This document shows, in pieces, positions 26,573-46,164 of a stretch of 64,000 bases of DNA. The notes under the pieces were generated by a model that was not told the origin of the DNA, ran no database searches, and saw only the letters and a program-made list of their open reading frames with translations. The stretch spans positions 155,001,169-155,065,168 of the forward strand of contig NC_080677.1 in assembly GCF_030445035.2 (NCBI RefSeq). Direction: 5' to 3'. The translations under genes were made by a program, and so were the position numbers. Numbering within the stretch: the first letter of the stretch is position 1; every line of letters begins with the position of its first letter. The DNA is from Dasypus novemcinctus (Eukaryota > Chordata > Mammalia > Cingulata > Dasypodidae).

Positions 26573-27659
26573 CTTTCTATGCTTTAAGAATGGTTACCAT
26601 TGCTTTCAGAGGTTGTTCCTTTAAGTTTTCACTTCCCCCACTCCCAAAGTTAAACAGCCTATTGTTGTCTCCACTGCCAACTGGCAGCCCCGCTTATGAC
26701 TTCAGCTGCCAACTGTGCATCAGATCAGAGCGCTGAGAGGCCATCAGTGTCCAGCACGGTGACTCCAGGAGCTGGGATGATTTTGTGGTAGATCCGAGGG
26801 AGCTTATCCTCAAGTTAAACACAGTAATTATGCTGTTTGGAGAACCTCAGCAGGGCTTTCTCCAGCCCCTCCAGGCCCGGCGCCCTCTGGGAGCTGCGCA
26901 AGGCAAGCCCTGCTTCCCAGATGAGAAGCCTGAAGTTCACGCTGAAAGGCTCCAGCCTGCGGACTTTGCACGGAGCACAGGGCCGCCTTCAGGCCAGGGC
27001 ACAGGGCTCTTCTGATTTCCCCAGAGACGAAGAGGCTGGGAAATGCGCTGCAGCTGAAGGAACCCAACCACCCAGGGGTCCTTGTCCGAAACCCACTCCC
27101 CTAGAAGGAGAGGCCTTGAGCTGCCGGGTCGGCCCCCAGGCCTGGAGCTTCCTCCTCCTTCCTGCTCAGGGGCCACTTCAGCTGCCCGGCACCTTCCAAG
27201 TTAGGGTGGCACAAGCTCGAGTCACCCCTGCCGCTGGGTCGGTGTGGACCTTCTCTGGGGCTCTGGGAACTGGGCTCCTGCGTTCTTGTCACCAAACTCC
27301 CGGCCTGGCCCACGTCCAGGTTCGCCGCTGCCGCCTGCCCACCCCGGCTCCACTGAGGCCAGCCTGGGGCTGAGAGGCGGAGGGGCTGGGTCTAGCCGTG
27401 CCCCCTCTGCTCCTGCGGGACGTGGGAAGGAGCATGTCTAGAGAGGGCAGGGAGGTCCGGGCACACGGGTGGCACCTTGGCGTGGGGTGGGCAGGGGCAG
27501 GTCCAGCCCGGCAGCCTCCTGCCCGCCGTGTGGATGGCGTGCGCCCAGGACCCCTTGCCCCGCCCACTGCTGGCCAGGCCTTGGCTTCCCGGCTTTTCCC
27601 GCTCACTGACAGACCCAGTTGGGATTCTTGCCTCCTCAGAGGCACGAGCTCCTGACCTC

Positions 27660-27770
27660 TTACTGCTCTTGCCCTTTAGACCACAAGCTGCTTGAAGGCA
27701 GGGTGTCATGTATTCACTGCGCCCCGCTAAGTGTCGTACAGAGCAGGTGCTCAGTAAATGTTGTAGGCTG
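27660..27770 (+). repeat. L2-like LINE fragment
   Basis: Reads gaccacaagctgcttgaagg, cagggtgtcatgtattcact and caggtgctcagtaaatgttg, matching the L2 3' wording. Confidence 0.65.
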
Positions 27771-28222
27771 ATTAATAGACTTCTTTTCTCTCTTCCCCTT
27801 CCCCTCTGCCGCCCAGCAGACTTATTTTTGATCAAACAGGAGAGAAAACAAAGGATTATAAATTGGCGGATGACTGCTTGTTTCCAGGGGCTCTTGGGGG
27901 CAGCCTCGATGGCATACAGAGCTGCGGTGCCAAAGCTCTCCTGAAAGGGTGGGGAGGACGGAAGAGTGGGCACCCGCTGCTTTTGGGCAGCGGCCCCCTG
28001 CTGTCCTCTCCATGTCTGGAGGGAGAAGTCCACTGTGAAGGTTTTTGTTATAAAGGCTGTTCCATCGACAGGGACGTGCACAGCTCTCACCATGCGTTTG
28101 CTCTACCACATCTAGCCCCGCGGCCAGAGCGGCCGGCCTTGGAGGAAACTTCCTCCTTGATTTTTAATGTATTTTGTGTGTGCATTTACTAGAGTTTCCC
28201 TTCACCATTCGGTTTTGGTTTT

Positions 28223-28284
28223 AATTCATCCAGGTACGCTTTACTTAATGACTAATTCATCCAGGTACGATTTACTTAATGACT
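28223..28284 (+). repeat. 31-bp tandem duplication
   Basis: The 31-bp unit starting AATTCATCCAGGTACG occurs twice head to tail (28223-28253 and 28254-28284) with one C/A difference. A recent local duplication. Confidence 0.9.
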
Positions 28285-28584
28285 ATGAAGCAAGCAGCAC
28301 GTGGTCAATATCACTGGGAAGCAAATCGTCACTTTCACAGAAAACCTCTGGGAAGGGGCGCGGGGGTGGGCGTGAGGGTGCTAGAGAAGAAGACATCACA
28401 GGGGGAGCAGTGCCAGCTGGGTGGCCGTTCTCCCCTTCTTCTTTTAGCCTGCAAGGTTTGGCCAGTGGGGCCCCAGAGGAGCTGGGCCCGCGGGGAGGGG
28501 GGGGCCCATCTGGCAGGAAGTCGGGGAGCCCCAGCCCGGCCCCGGAGCCTCCCGCAGCTCGGGGACGGCACGGCCCTCACTAAC

Positions 28585-28861
28585 CTGCGGTGCTCACCAT
28601 GTACTTCCACTTGACCACATAGGCGTCCCCCTCGTGGAACTGCCCGATGCTCTGCTTGGGGAGCCGGCTGTAGTCGAATTCCAGGATATGCCAGACATCC
28701 ACGGCCATGCTGGCAATCTCAAAGTGCCTCCGGTCGTCACCCTCCACCAGGCCGTAGCCTCGGCCCACGTTCACCCCGTCCAGGATGGTGCCGGCCGTGG
28801 CCGGGGGCACCGGCACCATCCGCGTCACGTCATACGGCTTGGCTTCGGCCCTGGGGTCCTC
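28585..28861 (-). CDS. SVIL: SVIL coding exon w13, gelsolin-like repeat 3 start
   Basis: The longest coding exon here, 277 nt. It encodes [20 protein letters not shown], the conserved [20 protein letters not shown], and ends [28 protein letters not shown] is a gelsolin A-strand motif. The acceptor is tccccctgcag in phase 0 and the donor GCAG|gttagt. The surrounding DNA is GC-rich, and the intron just downstream has a G-rich tract. Confidence 0.96.
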
Positions 28862-29223
28862 CTGCAGGGGGACAGAAACGGGTCGGTGCGGTCGCCTCTA
28901 TTTCTAGAGCATTTTCTCGTCCCTCTCGACACTGTTTCACCTGCACACGCTTTCACCCCGCACGCCTGTCGGACTGTGGCATCTGCACTTCGGGGAGAGT
29001 CTCGGGGAGCTCCGAGACACCCATTCCCCACGACACCAGTGGGAGGCCCAGAAACCCGGCTCGCGGCTGGGACAGGAGGACAGACAGGGCTATTTTCACC
29101 TCCTGGGTGAGAAGCCAAAGGGAAAACCTGCTGTTTTACCAGCACCCCCTGGGAAGGCTTCAAGGCCACTTTTGTGGGGACCCAGACAAAACCCCGAGTA
29201 CAGAGGATGGTCTCCCGGAATAC
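28862..29223 (-). other. SVIL: SVIL intron 12
   Basis: A 362-bp intron; no repeat or other feature seen. Confidence 0.9.
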
Positions 29224-29368
29224 CTTCTGCTGGCCGAGCTCGCTGGCATTCCTCTCATTGGGCCTCTTCAGTTCCGTCCAATCAAGAAACTTTTCTTTGA
29301 ACAAAATAGTCTCATTGTGCTCAGTAAGTCTCCCAAATATTGCCCAGTCCGGTCGCCCCTGTCCTTTC
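29224..29368 (-). CDS. SVIL: SVIL coding exon w12
   Basis: This 145-nt exon encodes [20 protein letters not shown], then [20 protein letters not shown] and ASELGQQK. It is the inter-repeat segment between gelsolin-like repeats 2 and 3. The acceptor is ccttgctgcag, where one base completes the Arg of IPR. The donor is AAG|gtattc in phase 0. The C-terminal part ([12 protein letters not shown]) differs more from human than the rest, as expected for a linker. Confidence 0.95.
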
Positions 29369-29689
29369 CTGCAGCAAGGACACCCCAAGGGGTGGAGACA
29401 GAAAAGGAGCAGAGATTGGGCCCGGGGAAGACAAAGGAATGAAATCTATCAACAGAGCAAACACGTGCCGCTGCTGAAAGAAACACACGCATGGTCTAGA
29501 GAAGGAACGGTTTACTTCCACTGTGCCCCGCCAGAGGCATGCTGTTGGCCTCAGGTGCAAACCCAGTGCAAAGGGACCTCTGCAAGGTGCTGCTGGCGTT
29601 AAGGGGTGGCCAACAGAAGCCGCGTGGGCCTTAGTCCCGATTACTGGAGGCATTTCTAGACACTGTCAGTTACAGAGGGTCACAGGGAA

Positions 29690-29935
29690 AAGCCAGACAC
29701 CAGAGGAGCAGACACAGGAGAGAGAGGTGGCCAAGTGATGGAGGCAGAACCTCCAGCCAGGAGCCCCCAGGACTCGGCGAGCCAGCGCCAGATGCTGCAG
29801 ACTGGGAGAAAGCACAGCACTGCTGACGCGTTGGATTTGGACTGCCAGCCTCCAAAACCATGAGTGAGCTAGTGCCTGCTGCTTACGCCCACCTAGTCCC
29901 TGGGATTTGTCACAGCAGCCTGGTGGACTGAGACA
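29690..29935 (+). mobile_element. MaLR (MLT1-like) LTR remnant
   Basis: Reads aagtgatggaggcagaacct, cagccaggagcccccaggac, gattt-like gttggatttggactgccagc and ctccaaaaccatgagtgagc. This is the standard order in MLT1/MST LTRs (gatggaggcagag... cttctagcctccagaactgtgag). Edges are approximate. Confidence 0.55.
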
Positions 29936-30634
29936 GGGCTCTCAGCGTTCCTGGTGATTAATGGCCTGTCCTGAATTCTCCTTTATCAACAACAAAGCTC
30001 TCCAGTGAACTGACATTCTCCTGTGTTGCTAAAATGAATACATTTTCATATATCACAAAATGTGTTTTTAAAATATTTATTTCTGGGCCACTGGGCATGA
30101 CAATGGGCAGAGAGAGTGGCACAGCCCAACTGGGAGGTCTCACACTGTCTCAGGATTTTAGAATTTGAAATCACGCTGGGAAGACAGGTGACTTAGAAAG
30201 AAAGAGGTGGCACTCGGGATTCCATGCTGTGGAGGGCGCAGCGCTGAGGATACGTGCGGGGGTTTCCCACCCTTCCCAGCCAATCCTTTGTGAAGCACTG
30301 CTGACAAGTGTTCTAGCAGGCCTTAGGGAACCAAAGATTGGCAACTATGGAAAATCCAGGACTACCTGGCGAGGCTGTGGTTTTTATTAGAAAACATCTG
30401 TCTGACTGTCTTTGACTTTACTGTGCACACCTGTACAGACGACTGTAAAGAGAGTCCTTGGCTTCAGCTTTGGAAATGTATCTTTTGTGTTTTGAAGCCA
30501 AGTGAGCAAGTGAGGCAGCAGGTTGCTGTGGAAGGGCTTGGTACTAGGAGTGGAGGTGGGTGTGCTTCTCTCCCGCCATTGCGACTGTCACACTTGTCCA
30601 GAGTGACATCATCACTTCTCTGTTAAGAAGGGCT

Positions 30635-30815
30635 GATTGCTCAATCTTGGCTCACCTTTAAATCCCTGGGGGCACTTAAAAAATATACTGACACATAAGC
30701 CACACTCCATACAAGCTGAAAGCAAATCTCTGGGGGCTGGCCTGGCACATGGATTGTTTTTTTTAAAGCTCCTCAGGTGAGTCTGATCTCAGGGATGGTG
30801 AAAACCAATGGCTTA
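30635..30815 (+). mobile_element. MER5-like hAT DNA-transposon fossil
   Basis: The sequence reads ggctcacctttaaatccctg, gcacttaaaaaatatactga, aaagctcctcaggtgagtct and ends atggtgaaaaccaatgg, compatible with the body and end of a MER5-type element. No flanking duplication was established. Confidence 0.45.
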
Positions 30816-31196
30816 GATGCTCATCTACTTTAAAGTCTGTGATCATACCCCTGTTAAACATAAACTGTCTATCATAGAGATCTGATGCTTCAGCATTATT
30901 TTTTTCTACCGTATCAATTAAAATATTCTTTTTAGCTTTAACTTCAGTCCTTAAAACACTGGTGGTTATGGTACTAATTGTGTTAAGTGTGCACTTGTAA
31001 GGATTTAAAAAATCTTCACTTCCATTGACATAATTTTTAATTGTTTCTATACTGATAATTATTTCATAATACAATCAATAAATTGGATTTTAAAACATGA
31101 AATTAGGCAGGAGTTGAAATTTGTATACTAGTTCAATAGAAAACATTCCAATGTAGTTCTGTGATGCCCGATATCCTATGCTGTTGGTTGGATTTA

Positions 31197-31325
31197 CTTC
31201 TAACCTATTACCTAGACTGCAGCTTGACACATAGCTTTTAAAAACACTTCTTACCTAGATCACATGGCACACATAGAATCACCTAGGTCATTTCTAACCT
31301 ATTACCTGGATTATATGACACACAT
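31197..31325 (+). repeat. Imperfect direct duplication
   Basis: ttctaacctattacct occurs at about 31198-31213 and again near 31290-31305, each followed by a related gacacata segment. It suggests an old local duplication of about 90 bp. Confidence 0.6.
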
Positions 31326-31710
31326 AATTTAAAAGGTTCCTTTTTTCTGGAGTTAGGAAAAACGACGACAGTCCTTTGTATATAAAAATCATCTACTGCC
31401 AAACAAACAATAAAGCCTGGAATCCCAGGGCTACGCTCAGAACGTAGGAAATTAAAAGGACCCTGTGGCCTTGGCATCCCAGATCAGTAGCTGAATTCCA
31501 GATCCTGGGAAGTTTTTCAGAGCAGCATGTAACCTGTTTAAACAACTGCTGTTCATCTGCCACGACTGCACCTGCAAAGCTACAGGTGGGAACAATCTCT
31601 TCACTAAGATAGCAAAATCCATGTTTCTGTATGAGTTTGTTAAAAGCAAAAGAAAGGCCCTTCTATGTGAATATTCATAACTTGCAATATGTAATCATTC
31701 ATGGAAGCTA

Positions 31711-34175
<2,465 letters not shown>

Positions 34176-34312
34176 CTTAGCCTTTTCTATGACATTGGCA
34201 AACTCTCCTACCCACAGGAAGCAGAAATGGGGAGATAAGAGAAGGAAGCAGTCCCCACTGTTCAGAGACGAAGCGCGTGGTTCCACCAGCCGTGTCTGCA
34301 CGTGTCTTCTTC
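34176..34312 (-). CDS. SVIL: SVIL coding exon w8, gelsolin-like repeat 1 core
   Basis: This 137-nt exon carries a textbook gelsolin-fold core: [20 protein letters not shown], then [27 protein letters not shown] and FLWVG are the paired strand motifs of gelsolin repeats. It ends VIEKAK at a phase-0 junction. The acceptor is tgttcag. The donor AAG|gttcgt is weak, with pyrimidines at intron positions +3 and +4. Compared with my memory of human, Ala to Ser and Cys to Phe substitutions are visible. Confidence 0.94.
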
Positions 34313-35522
<1,210 letters not shown>

Positions 35523-35577
35523 TTATGATCGGAAATTGCTCATAACTGACTTAATACTTGTCTCTTTTAAAGGTAAT

Positions 35578-35995
35578 CCTAAAATGGAGAAGGTACACAC
35601 ACTGGATTATTATTCAGCCATAAAAAGGAACGAGGTTCTGATACACGTGACAATGTGGATGAACCTTGAAGACATTACGACAAATTAACAAGGCAGACAC
35701 AAATGGCTATGTGTTGTATGATTCCACTTATATGAAATATATGGAATAAGCAAATTCATAGAAGCAGAAAGTAAGATTAAAGGTTAGTGGGGGAGAGGGA
35801 TTGGGAGTTATGGCCTAATGGGTACAGAATTTCTATTTAGGGTGACAAAAAGTTTTGGTAATGGATGGTAGTGGGTGATACAGCACAACATCCTGATGGC
35901 TCTTGCCACTGAATTTACACTTAACTATGGTTAAAATGGCAAATTTTATAATATATATGTTATTATAATGAGATAAGTTAAAAAAAACAACTTTG
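35578..35995 (+). mobile_element. L1 3'-region fragment
   Basis: Reads attattattcagccataaaa, gatgaaccttgaagacatta, gattccacttatatgaaata and tggtaatggatggtagtggg, the classic order of the L1 3' region in sense orientation. It ends near an A-rich stretch. Confidence 0.8.
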
Positions 35996-36889
35996 GAGGA
36001 AGTTAAAAAAGTTAATTCTGGGAGAAACACACTCAGTTTGAATGCATGTTCAAGTTTGTCTACTTAGGTCAGTGCTTGCCCGTCTTAAGAATTAAATCCA
36101 GTATTGCGGGTCTAAGCCGCTTGCTGACAGTGCCACCCCCTCTACTCACAGACAAGGGCAGAGCAGCAGATGGGGGGCTGCGCGAGCACAAAATCCAAAG
36201 CTGAGCTCATGAGCTGGGACCCCCGAAAGCTGTCCCAGCCCCTCTAACAGATTTAGATATGGGTACACTCCTGAGGAAGGCTGTTGGGTGTCTTTAACCA
36301 AAAGTCCTGATATGTAGGAAAAGGGAGACTTTGCAAGGGACAGTTTTGCTCTCATCTTTTCCAGAGGCAAAGTGATTGACTAAATGCTCTCGTGAGGTCC
36401 TTGCTCTCAGACTACAGTAACAAGATACTGAGTTTTCACTGTAGACCAACAAATGCATGTGCTTCAGAAAATACACAGCATCAACCCCCAGAATCCCCAA
36501 AAATTGGAGGTGGAGGAGAAGTATTGAAAATTTCTGCCAATAAACCTTTATTTCTCCAGTCATTGTTTGAAAAAATGTATAAGCCAGAGAGAAATTCTGG
36601 AAATTGCTTCTCTGGGATCAGGTTCTGACACTGAAGGAATATAACGCGGCTTGACAATTCATACGGCTAAGTAATTTGGAAATGTACTTAGTAAACAAAG
36701 TATAATGAAGAGACAGCCTCTTCATCTGAAGACCACATTTCTAAGAAAGGAAATGGGTATAGGAGGAATATAAGATAATAAAAGTCATAGCAAGACTATT
36801 CAAAATGGCGAGATTATTTCCACCAAGAAAACCACTGCTTCAGAGCTGTGGAACCCCAAATTACTAGGCAGATAAAAGCAGAGTGCACT

Positions 36890-37075
36890 TAGAGATGTAG
36901 TCACCAAATGCAATGAATGTCTCATGATGATGGAGGAGATTGTTGTTATGGGGGGAGGAGTGGGGTGAGGGGGGTGGGGGGTATATGGGGACCTCATATT
37001 TTTTGAATGTCATATTAAAAAAATAAAGACAAAAAAATATATATATATTCTTAAGTAAATTGAAAAGAAAAAAAA
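36890..37075 (+). mobile_element. Poly(A) retrotransposon 3' end, subfamily 2, heavily 5'-truncated
   Basis: Only the last part remains: gtcaccaaatgcaatgaatg, ctcatgatgatggaggagat, then the G-rich ggagtggggtgaggggggtg and an A-rich tail. It matches the copy at 17640. Confidence 0.7.
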
Positions 37076-37609
37076 AGCAGAGCTGCTTAGCTGAGAGCCC
37101 ACCTCCTCTCTCCCCATTTGTTACCCCCCTGTTCCCAACTGCCCCCAGTCCAACCAACATCCCCAGGCAGGAAGCCTGAGGGTCCTGTCAAAAACCATTT
37201 GAAAAGCACTGGCTCAAGCCATTAATTAGTAATAGAAAAACCTAGGCCTAGGAAAAGCAGTGATTTGGGACATTTTCCCAGGAGAGATCAAATGATTTGC
37301 TCTTGAATAAGATCAAGTGGAGAATTACTGTGTTCCGGGTGCCTCTGAGCTAAAAAATGGGTTGAATTATAAAACTCGGAAATATCCTTCTCCTCCTACC
37401 TTTTGAAAGAAACCCCAGAAAAACAGAATAATTTGATTAAACAAATTAAATGATGCATGTCCTAAGAATTTCTGTGAAAAGCATTTGGGACCCGGCTGGG
37501 GATTTTTTGGGGGGGAACATGTGTGAGTGTAAACGTACTCATTTTTATTTAAATGTTTCTCTTGAGCAGCCTGCTGACCTTTGCCAGGCAGTAAAACAAG
37601 AGAGGATTA

Positions 37610-39642
<2,033 letters not shown>

Positions 39643-39820
39643 TTGGGTGCGTACGGGTCGAAAATAGCATCGAAGTCTTCGTCCAGCTCCACAGGACTTC
39701 TCGGCGCGGTATAATCCATGCTGCGGTAGAATTTGGCAAAGGTTTCGTCATCATCCAACTTCATCACTTCCTTGACAGACTTGCCCGTGACAGTGAGCAC
39801 GGTGTCGTGCGCCCCACCAA
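39643..39820 (-). CDS. SVIL: SVIL coding exon w5
   Basis: This 178-nt exon encodes residues around 152-210: [19 protein letters not shown], then an acidic stretch with KFYRSMDY and [14 protein letters not shown]. The segment is conserved and precedes the first gelsolin-like repeat. The acceptor is tttgctgctag. The donor is CCCAA|gtgagt, ending with two bases of the Lys codon completed by w6. Confidence 0.95.
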
Positions 39821-41439
<1,619 letters not shown>

Positions 41440-44400
41440 TCAGTATCATTTCCAAAAATTCCCAGAACTCTGAAGGATCTCCATTACCCCAGTGTAGATT
41501 TCACAAGGTACAGAGTTGATACAAGCTCACACACACATATACATACTCAGACACATGCACATGACACCCACACACCTGTTGCAGGAAGCATGGCTGTGTA
41601 AGACAGGTGCAAATTAGGCAAGGGTTTTCTTATTTCTATGGGCTGTGGTTGTTGACCTTCAACAATGAACAATGAAGAGGTGGGAAACCAGGTCCACAGA
41701 CATGTAAATGAGTAAGGCACTGCACGAGGCAATCAGGATGTACTTGCCCTAATGGGATTGTGAGTTTTAGGCAAGGGGTAGTTGAGGAGAAGGCACATTT
41801 GTACCACCTCCCTCAGAGGAAGTAGAGAATGAGTTGTGTCCTACCAGTAGGCAAGTGATTCCAGCACTGAAGTGAGGGAGGGACAGTCTGGCCTTGGGGC
41901 ATCACTCAGGGTGCGTGCACTGAGCAATAACCCAAAGAGTGCTGACCTTCTAGAAGAAAGAGACTTGAGGTTGTTGGAGGGCTGAAGTATTGCAATGTCC
42001 CAGGGTGGCTGTGAATTGGTGAAATGCTTTTCACTCATTTTTGAAGAAGGAGAGTGGGGGCTCTTTCAAAGCTTGTGTGAAGGGGAAAGGAGGGAGTTTT
42101 AGCAGGGAGAAGGTATCCAGTTGGACCAAGAAACCTTAAAAAAGAGAGAGATGAGCAGTTTTTGCTAACATAAATAGAAGGTGTTGGAAAGGGAAGTTAA
42201 CAGTGCATGTAAAAAGAACAAAACGGCCTGTTAATGTTCTTCGTATTTATTTGTAATAAATGTGAACCCCTCAGATGACACTGATTCTTTAAGCATCCCT
42301 GAAAGAATAACATTGGTAGACTGGTGAATATATAAATCACTATTGCTTGCAAGGAAAATAAATGAATGGATTACTCTGCTCCTTCCTCCTGTCAGCTGGA
42401 CAGGCATTTATTAAAGCCAAAAGTTTAAAGGAAAAATACTGAAATGTGGTTAAAAATTTAAGTTTTTGGTAAAATTTTAGAAGTACTCAATGTATACATA
42501 TAATTGCTCGATGGTGTCAATACAATTAAAAAACGTATATGTAATTATTTCAATTACCAGACCTGCAAAGTGAGAAAGGAAACTTTCTGGAAGGACTATA
42601 AAGATAAGTAAAATTTGGTGCACTAGGTTTATCTCAGGCTGGGGCAGTGAATCATTACCTATTACAAGGATGCGTAGGAGACAAGGAAGAACTCATTAGC
42701 ATGGAGATAATTAACTTTGAAGTCAATAAATAGCAGACTCAGAGGTCTGATTCCAAAGCAACCAGCAACATCCTTTCCTTGGTCCTGTGGGAGGGTGGGG
42801 CCATATCCCCATGCCCTGTCTCCCCTGCTGAGCACTCAGCTCTCCAGGCGGGAGGGGACAGCCCTTTTTAGGCTAGAGAGGAGGATTGTTTGGTACTGGG
42901 TGAGGGCATACAGATTTAAATTACAAAATATTAAAACAACATGAACCCTCACCCCATACCTCTTGGTAATTAATTCTCCAATACCAGGCACCTCATCTCT
43001 TTGGGGACATTCTAACACCTCTCATTCAGAGATGTGCTTTGAGCACTCTTCCTCCAGGACAATCCTAGAATGCCTAGAATACTAATTGCTAGGTGGAAGC
43101 AAGCAAGCTCCCTGTTAAAAAGGGAGCAGGCCCAAACAAGGCTAGGGGAGAAGGAGGGTTTTCTGAGGTGAGAGAATGAAAATCAGGGTGCTATCTGGTG
43201 TGCACTGATTCATGGTGAGGTAGGGTGGCAGAATTGTGCCACTGATCCCTGATGAGTGGGTGGTCCTGCCTCTGTAGGCTACAGCAAGGGGGTTATTTTA
43301 TTCTGCAGCAAATGAAATTGGAAGTCCTTGCCCTGTGAATCAGAAAAATCTTGTGACTCAAATGAAACAGCTGGTGGTGACAAATACCAGAACAAAAGGA
43401 TACAGTTTTGTCCACACAGAAAAAGCAGCTGCCCATGGTTTCTGGCGAACTTCCAGGGAAGATGGTGGAGTAGGGAGCTCTAGGACTCAGTACTTCTAAT
43501 ACAAACTATTAAACAAGCAGGAAAAATCTGAAACAACTATTTTGAAAGTTCAGGGAAGAGCGGGCGGAAGAGGCTGCTAAATTATGATGCTAGAATACAA
43601 ATGCATAAAAAGTAACAGTAAGTCTAAGGTTTTGGATATACAATGTGCAAAGATATAAGTGATAAGTACAAAAAATGGTGGGGGGAGAGAGGTGTGCAGC
43701 AAAAGGATCTGTGCATGCTACTGGAGTTAAGCACCAAATATAACTGTTACGTATTCAGTATGTTAACTTTTAACCCTATGGAAACCACAAGAAAAACAGA
43801 TGAAAAGTATATCCAGATAGAAATGAGAAGGCACTTAATATGGTACAAGAAAGCATATAAATATGAAAGTAGTCTTTATAAGGAGTGAGGGCCAAAAAAG
43901 GAATAAGATTTACAAAGGCTAAAAAGTGAAAAGGCAGAATAAAGACCTGTATTATCATAGTGACTTTAAATGTAAATGTATTAAACTCTCCATCAAAAGG
44001 CAGAGATCAGCAGAATAGATAAAAAAGCATGACCCAACTATATGCTGTCTGCTAGAAACTCACCTTAAAGTCAAAGATACAAGTAGGCTGAGGGTGAAAG
44101 GATGGAAAAAAACATACCATGCAAAAGATAGCTGGGTGATCATACTAATACCAGATAAAATAGACTTTAAGTAAGAAACCATTATGAGGGTCAAAGATGG
44201 ACATTACTTACTGATAAAAGGGACAATATATGTACCCAACAGCAGAGTCCCAAAATATAAGAAGCAAATACTGACAGATTTGAAGAAAGAAATAGACAAT
44301 TCTATATTAGCAGTAGGAGACTTTAACACACTATTCTCAATAACACAGGACAAATTAGACACAGATCAATAAAGAAGTATAGGACTTGAACGAACCATCT

Positions 44401-44508
44401 AGACCTAAGAGACATATCTAGAACTCTGCAACCAATGAAAACAGAATACATGACCTTCTCAAGTGCACATGCAAGGTGCTCCAGGATAGACTATGTTTTG
44501 GGTCAAAA

Positions 44509-44884
44509 GATGATGATGGACAACACCCATCCCAAGGAACAGGGAGTGCCTGCAGCTGACATGGACATTTTCGGGACATTAGACTTGTCCTGCATGACAT
44601 TGTAATGATGGATACAGGCCATTACACATTTTGTCATAATCAATAAAATTGTACAGAGTGCAAACTATGATGTAAACTATAGTCCATGGTTAGTAGCAAT
44701 GCTTTAATATGTGGTCATCAACTGTAATAAATGTACCACACTAATGAAAGATGTCGTTAATGTGGGAAACTGTGTGAGTGGAAGGAGTTGGGGAATGTGG
44801 GAATCCCCTATATTTTTATGTAACATTTATGTAATCTAAAGCTTCTTTAAAAAAAAAAATCAATATACTTAAAAAATTAATAAA
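44509..44884 (+). mobile_element. Poly(A) retrotransposon 3' end, subfamily 1, inside the L1
   Basis: Opens gatgatgatggacaacaccc, continues tagacttgtcctgcatgaca, ctatagtccatggttagtag and gatgtcgttaatgtgggaaa, and ends in an A run. It splits the L1 endonuclease region, which resumes with ttctcttaccacaatggaat. Confidence 0.75.
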
Positions 44885-45005
44885 ATATTGAAAACATACA
44901 TTGTATATTCTCTTACCACAATGGAATGAAGATAAAAATCATTAACAGAAGGAGAAAAGGAAAACCCACAAATACGTGGAAATTAAGCAACATACTTTTT
45001 AAAAT

Positions 45006-45479
45006 AATTTTTTAAAAAGATACATAGATAGCACAAAATGTTACAATAAAAAATATAAGAGGTTCCCATATAACCCACTCCCCACCATACCCCCAACTCC
45101 TCCCACATCAACAACTTATTTCATCAGTGTGGCACATTCATTGCATTTGAGAAATACATTTTGGAACATTGTTACGCAGCATGCATTATAGTTTACATTG
45201 TAGTTTACACTCTCTCCCAGTCCATTCAGTGGGTTATGGCAGGATTTATAATGTTCTGCATCTGTCCCAGCAATTTCATTCAGGACAACTCCTAGTCCTG
45301 AAAATGCCCCCATATCCCACTCCCTGCCTTCAGCAACTCCCATGGCCACTGTTTCCACATCAGTGATACAATTTCTTCCATTGCTAGAGTCACAATAATT
45401 CTATAGTAGAATATATATAGTAGAATATATATAGTAAGTCCATTCTAATCAATATTTTATTCCTCTATCCTGAGGAGTA
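45006..45479 (-). mobile_element. Poly(A) retrotransposon 3' end, subfamily 2, antisense inside the L1
   Basis: On the minus strand it reads gtgactctagcaatggaaga, gtggaaacagtggccatggg, ctaggagttgtcctgaatga and ctgatgaaataagttgttga, then an A-rich end at the left. The L1 resumes at taaacaaccaatgggttaaa. Opposite orientation to the neighbour at 44509. Confidence 0.75.
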
Positions 45480-46164
45480 ATATACTCTTAAACAACCAAT
45501 GGGTTAAAGAGAAAATCAGAAGCAAAATTGGGAAAACTTGAGGTGAATGAAAATGAACATATAACAAAACTTATGGGATGCTGCAAAGGCCACGCTGAGA
45601 GGGAAATTTATAGCTCTAAATGTTTATATTAAAAAAATAAGAAAGTTCTCAAATTAGAGACCTAACTGGAAGAAATAGAAAAAGAAGAACAAACTAACCT
45701 TAAAGCAAGCAGAAGGGAGGAAATAACAAAGATTAGAGCAGAGATAAAAGAAACAGAAACAAACAATAAAATAGTGAGAATCAACAAAACCAAAGTTCTT
45801 CTTTGAAAAGATGAACGAAATTACCAAACCTTTAGCTAGACTGAAAAGAAAGGATACAAATAACAAAAATTAGACATGAAAAGGGGAACATTACTACCAA
45901 CCCTGCTGAAACAGAAAGGACTATAAGTAGATACTATGAACAACTGTAGGCCAATAAATTTGATAACCTGGATTAAATGGACAAATTCTTAGAAACACAC
46001 AAACTCAACACACCAATGTCTAGTAAAAAGCTTGAATCAGTAATAAAAAACCTCCCAACAAAGAAAAGCCCAGGACCAGAGGCTTCATAGGGGAATTCTA
46101 CCAAACATTCCAAGAAGAATTATTTCCAATTCTGCTCAAACTCTTCCAAAAAATTGAAGGGGAG

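Noticed and set aside
26840..27650. Overlapping GC-rich open frames of 110-230 codons
   Set aside because: Frames lie on both strands, lack splice-consistent edges and show no known protein; the best explanation is GC-rich composition.
43643..44372. Short L1 frames that might be an active L1 protein
   Set aside because: Frames are short, broken by stops and by later insertions; the element is dead.
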